This document shows, piece after piece, positions 58,730 to 64,000 of a DNA stretch of 64,000 nt. Under the pieces are notes generated by a model. It searched no databases and was not told where the DNA came from. It saw only the letters and a program-made list of their open reading frames with translations. Numbering within the stretch: the first letter of the stretch is position 1; each line of letters starts with the position of its first letter. This stretch comes from Mesorhizobium sp. AR07. GTDB lineage: Bacteria; Pseudomonadota; Alphaproteobacteria; Rhizobiales; Rhizobiaceae. The position numbers and the translations under genes were made by a program. The stretch spans positions 1,860,001 through 1,924,000 of the forward strand of contig NZ_CP080525.1 in NCBI RefSeq assembly GCF_024746815.1, read 5' to 3'.

Positions 58730-59284
58730 ATGAACCTCATGCAAACCAATATGCCGGCGACTTTCCACAAACCCGCCGCCCTCGACACCATCGCCTATGC
58801 CATCGGCGAATCCGCGATCGGCAAGATCCTGGCGGCGCGCAGCGAGACCGGCGTCTGCGCCATCCTGATCGGCTCGCACGGCAGCGAACTGGAGCAGGAC
58901 CTCGCCAACCGCTTCCCCGGCAAGGGGCTGGTCGAAGACGAGGCCGCCTTGCGCGACGATCTGGCGGCGATAGCACGCTTCATCGAAACGCCCAGCGTCG
59001 GTCTCGACCTGCCGCTCGACATGCGCCACGGCACGCCGTTCCAGCGGCGTGTGTGGGACGTGCTGCGCGCTATCCCCTGCGGCGCCACCATCACCTACAC
59101 CGCACTTGCCCGGCGCCTCGGCCAGCCGAACGGCGCCCGCGCCGTGGCGACGGCCTGTGCCGCCAACGCGATCGCGCTCGGCATTCCCTGCCACCGCGTT
59201 GTCCGTGCCGACGGCACGCTGTCCGGATACCGCTGGGGCGTCGAGCGCAAGCGCGCGCTGCTCGACAAGGAGGCCGCGCTATGA
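58730..59284 (+). CDS. ogt: Methylated-DNA--protein-cysteine methyltransferase
   Basis: The product has 184 residues. FQRRVWDVLRAIPCGATITYTALARRLGQPNGARAVATACAANAIALGIPCHRVVRADGTLSGYRWGVERKRALL is the full MGMT block, with acceptor Cys154 in IPCHRV. It repairs O6-methylguanine by direct, suicidal transfer of the methyl group. AAAGGAG precedes the ATG, and the last codons overlap the next gene by ATGA. It is closely similar to the C-terminal domain of the upstream Ada (YAIGESAIGKILAA against FAVGESSLGTILVA), so it may have arisen from it. Confidence 0.94.
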   Translation: MNLMQTNMPATFHKPAALDTIAYAIGESAIGKILAARSETGVCAILIGSHGSELEQDLANRFPGKGLVEDEAALRDDLAAIARFIETPSVGLDLPLDMRHGTPFQRRVWDVLRAIPCGATITYTALARRLGQPNGARAVATACAANAIALGIPCHRVVRADGTLSGYRWGVERKRALLDKEAAL

Positions 59285-60024
59285 ACGCCCACGCCAAGGT
59301 TGCCACATCCGTGGTCGAGGCAGCGCAGACACGCGTTGCCGCTTACGACTGGCCGGCCGTTGCCGCCGAACTCGACGGCTTCGGCTGCGCGGTGATCGAA
59401 AAGCTGCTGTCGCCCGAGGAATGCCGGCAGGTTGCCGGCCTTTATCCGCAGGAACAGCATTTCCGCAGCCACATCCACATGGCCAGGCACGGCTTCGGCA
59501 AGGGCGAGTACCGCTATTTCCGCTATCCTTTGCCCGACCTGCTTGGCGGCCTGCGCAGCGCGCTCTATCCCAGGCTGGCCGAGGTCGCCAACCAGTGGAA
59601 CGAGCGCATGGGGCAAGCCATGCGCTATCCCGCGACGCATGCCGCGTTTCTCGAACAGTGCCATGCCGCCGGCCAGACGCGGCCGACGCCGCTGCTGCTG
59701 CAATATGTGCCCGGCGACTTCAACTGCCTGCACCAGGACCTCTATGGCGACCTCGCCTTCCCGCTGCAGGTGGCGATCCTGCTCTCCGAACCGGGCAAGG
59801 ATTTCACCGGCGGCGAGTTCGCACTGACCGAGCAACGGCCGCGCATGCAGAGCCGGGTCGAGGTGGTGCCGCTGCGCCAGGGCGACGCCGTCGCCTTTGC
59901 CGTCCACAACCGGCCGGTGCAGGGAACCAAGGGCAATTACCGCGTCAATTTGCGCCACGGTGTCAGCCGGCTGCGCTCAGGCATGCGCCACACGGTCGGC
60001 ATTATCTTTCACGATGCCAAGTGA
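59281..60024 (+). CDS. 2OG-Fe(II) oxygenase (AlkB-like, alkylation repair context)
   Basis: The product has 247 residues. The iron-binding triad is His151-x-Asp153 (CLHQDLYGD) and probably His226 (NLRHGVSR), and Arg236 would bind 2-oxoglutarate (SGMRHTVG). EPGKDFTGGEFALTEQRPRMQSR resembles the prolyl-hydroxylase-like 2OG_FeII domain, so it is not classical AlkB. The ATG overlaps the ogt stop, so the two are translationally coupled. That context predicts dealkylation of DNA or another role in alkylation damage, which has to be regarded as inference. Confidence 0.88.
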   Translation: MNAHAKVATSVVEAAQTRVAAYDWPAVAAELDGFGCAVIEKLLSPEECRQVAGLYPQEQHFRSHIHMARHGFGKGEYRYFRYPLPDLLGGLRSALYPRLAEVANQWNERMGQAMRYPATHAAFLEQCHAAGQTRPTPLLLQYVPGDFNCLHQDLYGDLAFPLQVAILLSEPGKDFTGGEFALTEQRPRMQSRVEVVPLRQGDAVAFAVHNRPVQGTKGNYRVNLRHGVSRLRSGMRHTVGIIFHDAK

Positions 60025-60077
60025 GCGTGGTGGGGAAGCAATCTGGCGGTCGAATGACCCCGCCCTTCGCAAGCTCA

Positions 60078-60130
60078 GGGCGTTCGACGCCCGAAAGCCA
60101 AGCAATTGGCTTTTCGTCCGCTAGCGCGGA
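60078..60130. repeat. Isolated module of repeat family P2
   Basis: AAAGCCAAGCAATTGGCTTTTC and GTCCGCTAGCGCGGAC are the two small palindromes that form the right half of P2 copies at 35116 and 39397, in reverse order. Here they occur without the CCCCGTATAGTGACGGGG part. Confidence 0.7.
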
Positions 60131-60149
60131 CCGCCTCTCACCCCACAGG

Positions 60150-60384
60150 GCAGGGCTATCGCATATGGGAAGCCGTTTTCGCCCTACGAGTACCCCCACC
60201 CCTAACCCCTCCCCACAAGGAGGAGGGAGACTCTCGTAGACGCTGACACCGGCAAAACTACCCAAGTTCGACGCTGAGTATGATGGACAAAGGCGCGCGG
60301 CAGCATTCCCTCCCCCTTGTGGGGAGGGTTAGGGTGGGGGTACTCATAGAGCGAAAGCCTCAGCTTCCCATATGCGAGCCCTGC
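60150..60384. repeat. Long inverted repeat, family P5
   Basis: The left arm (60150-60229) contains GGCTATCGCATATGGGAAGC, GAGTACCCCCACCCCTAACC and CTCCCCACAAGGAGG. The right arm (60307-60384) is its imperfect reverse complement (GGGTTAGGGTGGGGGTACTC, GCTTCCCATATGCGAGCC). The spacer is about 77 bases. It separates the repair genes from the converging sigma-factor operon. Confidence 0.85.
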
Positions 60385-60413
60385 CCCACCGGGGGAGAAG
60401 GCAAGGCGCTGCT

Positions 60414-61343
60414 TCATCCAGCGTCGGCGGACGCCATATCCAGGATCCACGGGCAGGCATAATAGTCGGTGATATGGTCGATGACGCCGTCGGCGGCGTG
60501 GATCCGCACCAGATACGCCGGCCGCCACACCTCGCCATATAGCCTGTCGAGGACCAGCACAATTTCTCCGCCGATCGCGCCCCGCCGCATGCGCCAGGGC
60601 AGCTCGCTGCGCTCATACTCGACGAAATAGGGCGAGCCCGACAGCAGGCCGTTGTAGCAGTCCGAGACCCGCAACCGCGCATCGGCGCTGGCCAGCGCCC
60701 GCACGCCGTCCCAGTCCCTGATATTGAAGAGCTCGACATAGCGATCGAGCAGCCGCGCCAGTTCGGGATCGTGTGCCGGTACCGCGACCGGCTGCGCCGG
60801 CAAGGTAGCGAGCTTGGCGCGGCCGCGGTTGAGCGCCGATTTGACACCGCCTGTGGTCGAGCCGACTAGATCGGCGATTTCGTCCAGCGAATGGTCGAAG
60901 ACATCCTTGAGCAGCACGCAGGCGCGCTCCTTCGGCGGCAGATACACGACCAGCCGCTCGATGGCATGGCCCGCGCCGGGACCGGCGGGCTCGACGGGCA
61001 GCACGAGGTCGTCGCCGGCATAGCCGGCCTCGGCCCGCTGTAGCGCCTGACGGTTGCGGATGAAGTCGATGCAGCGATTGTGGGCGATGCGGAACAGCCA
61101 GGGCCGTAGCGCCTGCGCATCGTCGAGCCGTTCGATCTTGCGATAGGCCTCGAACAGCGCCTCCTGCATGATGTCCTCGCCATCGAGGGCCGAACCGGTC
61201 ATGCGCGCGCAGTACCGGTGCAGCTTGACGCGCAGATGCGAAACCGTCTCCAGGAACGCTGCGTAGCGCAGGTCGAACAGACCTTCGGGGCGCGGCTGCA
61301 TCCCCTGCGCTGTCTCACGAGATTTACGGACCTGCTGGTTCAT
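60414..61343 (-). CDS. ECF sigma factor with C-terminal SnoaL-like domain
   Basis: The product has 309 residues. Sigma region 2 is at about 30-100 (ALDGEDIMQEALFEAYRKIERLDDAQALRPWLFRIAHNRCIDFIR), region 4 at about 130-180 (LPPKERACVLLKDVFDHSLDEIADLVGSTTGGVKSALNRGRAKL). An NTF2/SnoaL-type domain fills about 195-300 (RLLDRYVELFNIRDWDGVRALASADARLRVSD). Sigma factors of this make carry their own regulator domain and usually lack an anti-sigma factor. The ATG overlaps the stop of the DHFR-like gene, so it is the third gene of an operon. Confidence 0.92.
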   Translation of the reverse strand: MNQQVRKSRETAQGMQPRPEGLFDLRYAAFLETVSHLRVKLHRYCARMTGSALDGEDIMQEALFEAYRKIERLDDAQALRPWLFRIAHNRCIDFIRNRQALQRAEAGYAGDDLVLPVEPAGPGAGHAIERLVVYLPPKERACVLLKDVFDHSLDEIADLVGSTTGGVKSALNRGRAKLATLPAQPVAVPAHDPELARLLDRYVELFNIRDWDGVRALASADARLRVSDCYNGLLSGSPYFVEYERSELPWRMRRGAIGGEIVLVLDRLYGEVWRPAYLVRIHAADGVIDHITDYYACPWILDMASADAG

Positions 61344-61870
61344 CGCGGCACATAGGTCAGGGTCACCACGCCATTGTCGAAACGATGCGTGCCGACGAGA
61401 TCGAGGTTGATGGAATCGACATCATCGAAGGCGCGCTTGCCGTGCCCGACCCGTATCGGCACGATCGACAGATGATACTCGTCGACCAGCCCTGCGGAAA
61501 GCAGCATGCGGTCGAGCCGCGACACCCCGTATTTCAGGATATCGCCGCCCGGCTGCCGCTTGATCGCGGCGAGTGCTTCAGCGACGTCACCGTCGAGCAC
61601 GGTTGCATTCCACCCCGCCGCCTTCAGCGTCGTCGAGGCGACCAGTTTCTTCATGCCGTTGATGCGGTCCATATACGGACCCTTGATGTCGGGCCAGCGC
61701 GCTGAGAACATCTCGTAGGTGACGCGGCCGAGCAGAAAGAAGTCGACGCCGGACAATGCCTGCAAGGCGTGCGCCTGGTTCTGCTCGTCGAAGAAGGGCG
61801 ACGCCCACGCCATCGGCGCTTCGATGACACCATCGAGCGATACGAAGCTCGACACGATCAGCCGGCGCAT
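61340..61870 (-). CDS. Dihydrofolate reductase family (RibD C-terminal-like) protein
   Basis: The product has 176 residues of the RibD_C/DHFR-like fold: RRLIVSSFVSLDGVIEAP, FFLLGRVTYEMFSARWP, NGMKKLVASTTL, and LKYGVSRLDRMLLSAGLVDEYHLSIVPIRVGHGKRAF. These YyaP/YwjB-like proteins bind NADPH and have no fixed substrate. It is two bases from the upstream hydrolase gene and overlaps the sigma-factor gene, which makes a tight three-gene operon. Confidence 0.9.
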   Translation of the reverse strand: MRRLIVSSFVSLDGVIEAPMAWASPFFDEQNQAHALQALSGVDFFLLGRVTYEMFSARWPDIKGPYMDRINGMKKLVASTTLKAAGWNATVLDGDVAEALAAIKRQPGGDILKYGVSRLDRMLLSAGLVDEYHLSIVPIRVGHGKRAFDDVDSINLDLVGTHRFDNGVVTLTYVPR

Positions 61871-61872
61871 CG

Positions 61873-62817
61873 TCAGGCCGCCTTGTCGCTGCTGTTGATG
61901 TCCGGCAGCCCAAGCCTCGGCCGCACCCAGGCGGCGAAGCGGCCGATCGCGTCGTCGGCTTCCGGCGCCCGGCCGGCCATCATCTGGAAGGAATGCAGCA
62001 TGCCGTCAAAGACGTCGAGCCGCGTCTCGACGCCGGCCAGCCTGGCGCGATCGGCGAACATGCGGCTTTCGTCCACCAGCGTCTCGTCCGCGCCGGCTTG
62101 CAGAAAGACAGGCGGAAGACCGCTGAGGTCGGCATAGAGTGCACTGACCTCCGGATCGAGCCGGTCGCCATCGCCGATGAAGTTCGTCACCAGCCAGTCG
62201 ACGCCGGCCTTGGCGAAAGCCGGATCCTTGTCGCGGTTGGTTTCGTAGCTGGCGCCGGTCAGCGCCATGTCGAACCAGCCGGAGATGATCAATGTAGCAA
62301 CCGGCAGCGGCCGCCCTTCGGCACGCAACCGCTGCAGCACGCCATAGGTGAGCACCGCGCCACAGGAATCGCCGGCAAGCGCGATGTGCCTGGTGTCGAC
62401 GCCTTGCCCGGTGCGGTCGGTGAGCCAGGTCCAGGCTGTCATCGCCGCATCGCGTTGGGCCGGATGCTTGGCCTGGTGCGCCAGCGGATAATCGTAGAGC
62501 AGTGCCCGACAGCCAACCGCCTTGGCCAGATGGCCGACCAGCTTGCGGTGCGTGTACATCGAGCCGCCTATGAAGCCGCCGCCATGCGCGTAAAACAGCA
62601 CCCGCTGCTCGTCGGCGCCCTTCGGCACGATCCACATCGCCGGCACGCCGCCAGCATCGACCTCGATATAGTCGACGCCGCCCGGTTCGCCGGTCAGCGC
62701 CGTCCAGTGCGTGTCGTTGAAGTCGATGATCGCTTGCGGGCTGGTCAGCTTGCCCGCATTGGCCGCGATCGCCGCGTAGTGGTTCCTGTTTGCCTCGCTC
62801 TGTATGCTCGCCATCAT
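61873..62817 (-). CDS. Alpha/beta hydrolase of the HSL (hormone-sensitive lipase-like) family
   Basis: The product has 314 residues. The oxyanion-hole motif is YAHGGGFIGGS, the nucleophile elbow is LAGDSCGAVLTYG (Ser in GDSCG, where GDSAG is usual), and acid and base are in DETLVDES and MLHSFQMM. It would hydrolyse short-chain esters or lactones. GGGAGACC precedes the ATG at 62817. It is the first gene of the operon with the DHFR-like protein and the ECF sigma factor, so it is a plausible member of that sigma factor's stress programme. Confidence 0.9.
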   Translation of the reverse strand: MMASIQSEANRNHYAAIAANAGKLTSPQAIIDFNDTHWTALTGEPGGVDYIEVDAGGVPAMWIVPKGADEQRVLFYAHGGGFIGGSMYTHRKLVGHLAKAVGCRALLYDYPLAHQAKHPAQRDAAMTAWTWLTDRTGQGVDTRHIALAGDSCGAVLTYGVLQRLRAEGRPLPVATLIISGWFDMALTGASYETNRDKDPAFAKAGVDWLVTNFIGDGDRLDPEVSALYADLSGLPPVFLQAGADETLVDESRMFADRARLAGVETRLDVFDGMLHSFQMMAGRAPEADDAIGRFAAWVRPRLGLPDINSSDKAA

Positions 62818-62921
62818 GGTCTCCCGGGGTTGCGGATCGCGGGCCGCGCGACCTTCAAAGCCTAGGACGAACGGGAGGGCAGAAAGGATACGTCGCAGCG
62901 GATGCTTTTTTGCGGGCGCGG

Positions 62922-63803
62922 CTAATTCCCGCCGCCAAACATCGCGGCATGACGCCGGGCGAATTCGACGAACGGCGTTGCGCGCACGCCAAACATCTCA
63001 TGCGTCGCCAGATGCACCCGCGATTTCGGCCGCCGCAGCCGCTCGGCCAGTTGCTCGTCCAGCGCATCGGCGAAGTCGGCTGAAATGCCGTTGGCCAGCA
63101 GACTGCGCCGCCGCACGTCAGGGCTGACATCGACATAGCGGACCGGCCTGCCAATCGCTTGCGATATCCGCGCCGCGACATCGCTCATGGTCAGCGCCTC
63201 GGGCCCGGTCATGTCGAGGCTCTCGCCTTCATGGCCGCCATCGCGCAGCAGCCGGAAGGCCACCTTGGCGATGTCCTCGACATCGACCGGCGACAATTCG
63301 GTGTCGCCGAGCGCAAGGTAAAAAGCGCCCTCGGTGGCGATGATCGACACGTCGCGCAGATAGACCTGCATGAACTGGCTGGGGCGCAGATGCGTCCACG
63401 CCATGCCTGCCCCTTCCAGATAGCGCTCGATCTCCTCATGCATGCGCGTGAAGCGGAATTTCGTCGCGTCATAGCCGATGTTGGATTCCGCGCCGGAAAA
63501 CTTCACCATATGGGCAATACCAGCCTGTTTGCAGGCATCGATGAAGCAGCACTGCGTTTCCGTCATGTCCTCGGCGGCGGTCGATATCATCAGCACGCGG
63601 TCGATGCCGTCAAGCGCGGCGCCCAGCGTTTCAGGCCGGCGCATATCGCCCTCGACCAGTTGTACGCCGATAAGCTCGTCGAGGCCCGCCGCCGATGCCC
63701 GTGCCGGATTTCGCACCAGCGCCCTCACCTCATGCTTCTGCCGTGCGAACTCGCGCACGATCGCCTTGCCGTTCAGGCCGGTGGCGCCTGTCACCAGGAT
63801 CAT
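62922..63803 (-). CDS. NmrA-type NAD(P)-binding protein
   Basis: The product has 293 residues. The N-terminal nucleotide motif is MILVTGATGLNGKAIV, with VRNPARA after strand 2. HMVKFSGAESN and FMQVYLRDVSII are the NmrA/QorB-like blocks, and DVEDIAKVAF is the usual closing motif. Such atypical SDRs act as NADPH-dependent reductases or redox sensors. GGAGAGACAAGACC precedes the ATG at 63803. It is on the same strand as the sigma-factor operon, 104 bases upstream of the hydrolase, and may belong to the same regulon. Confidence 0.9.
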   Translation of the reverse strand: MILVTGATGLNGKAIVREFARQKHEVRALVRNPARASAAGLDELIGVQLVEGDMRRPETLGAALDGIDRVLMISTAAEDMTETQCCFIDACKQAGIAHMVKFSGAESNIGYDATKFRFTRMHEEIERYLEGAGMAWTHLRPSQFMQVYLRDVSIIATEGAFYLALGDTELSPVDVEDIAKVAFRLLRDGGHEGESLDMTGPEALTMSDVAARISQAIGRPVRYVDVSPDVRRRSLLANGISADFADALDEQLAERLRRPKSRVHLATHEMFGVRATPFVEFARRHAAMFGGGN

Positions 63804-63932
63804 GGTCTTGTCTCTCCGTTCAGGGTTGCCACGGCCGCCCTGGCGACCGCACCTTGAAGACGAAGAGACGCGGGCAAAGGATTCCGCCCAAACAACTTTT
63901 TTGTCGGCGAGATGCCTTTGCCATGCCACCGG

Positions 63933-64000
63933 TCAGCCAGCCGGCGCGTAGCGATTGACCACCATGCCGCAGGCATAGGCCTTCGAGCCAAGCAGGCGCA
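63933..64000 (-). CDS. C-terminal end of an unidentified gene
   Basis: The frame from the window edge reads RLLGSKAYACGMVVNRYAPAG and stops. The sequence is orderly coding-like DNA on the minus strand, ending 130 bases before the NmrA-type gene start. Too little is present to name it. Confidence 0.5.
   Translation of the reverse strand, partial: RLLGSKAYACGMVVNRYAPAG

Overview
The window looks like chromosomal DNA of a Mesorhizobium-type alphaproteobacterium (order Hyphomicrobiales). The reasons are the high GC content, the rhizobial small-gene families (three DUF982 genes, DUF3606, DUF378), an HWE histidine kinase, several families of GC-rich palindromic intergenic repeats, and promoter-like GGAAC-N16-CGTT sites of the EcfG/RpoE2 general stress response. 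The assignment is inference from content; no rRNA or marker gene is present.

Layout. 1-2.9 kb: 3' part of a large TPR-repeat gene and a membrane-anchored companion. 3.0-6.4 kb: a TPP-riboswitch-controlled operon (YkoF-like protein, permease, ATPase, periplasmic binding protein) for uptake of a thiamine or pyrimidine precursor. 6.7-9.9 kb: msrA, a PMT/ArnT-like glycosyltransferase and a membrane protein. 10.0-13.9 kb: a collapsed prophage in which terminase genes are joined directly to a lysis cassette; terL is split by a palindromic repeat, and its 3' half is fused in frame to a beheaded GH108 endolysin. 14.3-22.9 kb: many small genes, a PAS-HWE kinase, an unusual tRNA-Gln(TTG) and a HigBA/RelE-type toxin-antitoxin pair with two palindromic operators. 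22.9-34.5 kb: aldo/keto reductase, methyltransferase, AI-2E-type exporter, a D-Ala-D-Ala ligase with a C39-like peptidase, a candidate stress small RNA, a Tat-signal PCMT-like methyltransferase and an aminotransferase. 34.6-44.1 kb: GNAT, a PNPOx-like protein divergent from a MocR regulator, an SDR divergent from a LysR regulator, and an AcpA-type phosphatase divergent from a MauG-type di-heme peroxidase. 44.3-53.7 kb: SDR, an IS110 element, a peptide/amino-acid cluster (XRE-cupin regulator, FAD oxidase, peptide-binding protein, serine hydrolase), cytochrome b561, DUF1275 and a BKACE-like enzyme. 53.9-64.0 kb: PAS-GGDEF-EAL protein, SnoaL protein, an alkylation-repair group (Ada, Ogt, 2OG-Fe(II) oxygenase), and an ECF sigma factor in an operon with a hydrolase and a DHFR-like protein, then an NmrA-type protein.

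Threads. Three GGAAC-N16-CGTT sites (before the DUF982 pair, DUF378 and cytochrome b561) and two GGAAC-N16-AGTT sites (before a small RNA candidate at 31600-31690 and a small gene at 31851) suggest a scattered general-stress regulon. At least five palindromic repeat families, called P1-P5 here, fill the gaps between genes. One copy has broken a gene, and one abuts an IS110 element. Gene decay is visible as two short-chain dehydrogenase remnants, a duplicated aminotransferase tail and a frameshift in the MocR gene.

Most genes are recognisable families. The least expected items are the three-hairpin small RNA candidate, the TerL-endolysin chimera, a retroviral-type CCHC zinc knuckle in a 72-residue protein, and the tRNA-Gln with a tRNA-Glu-like body.
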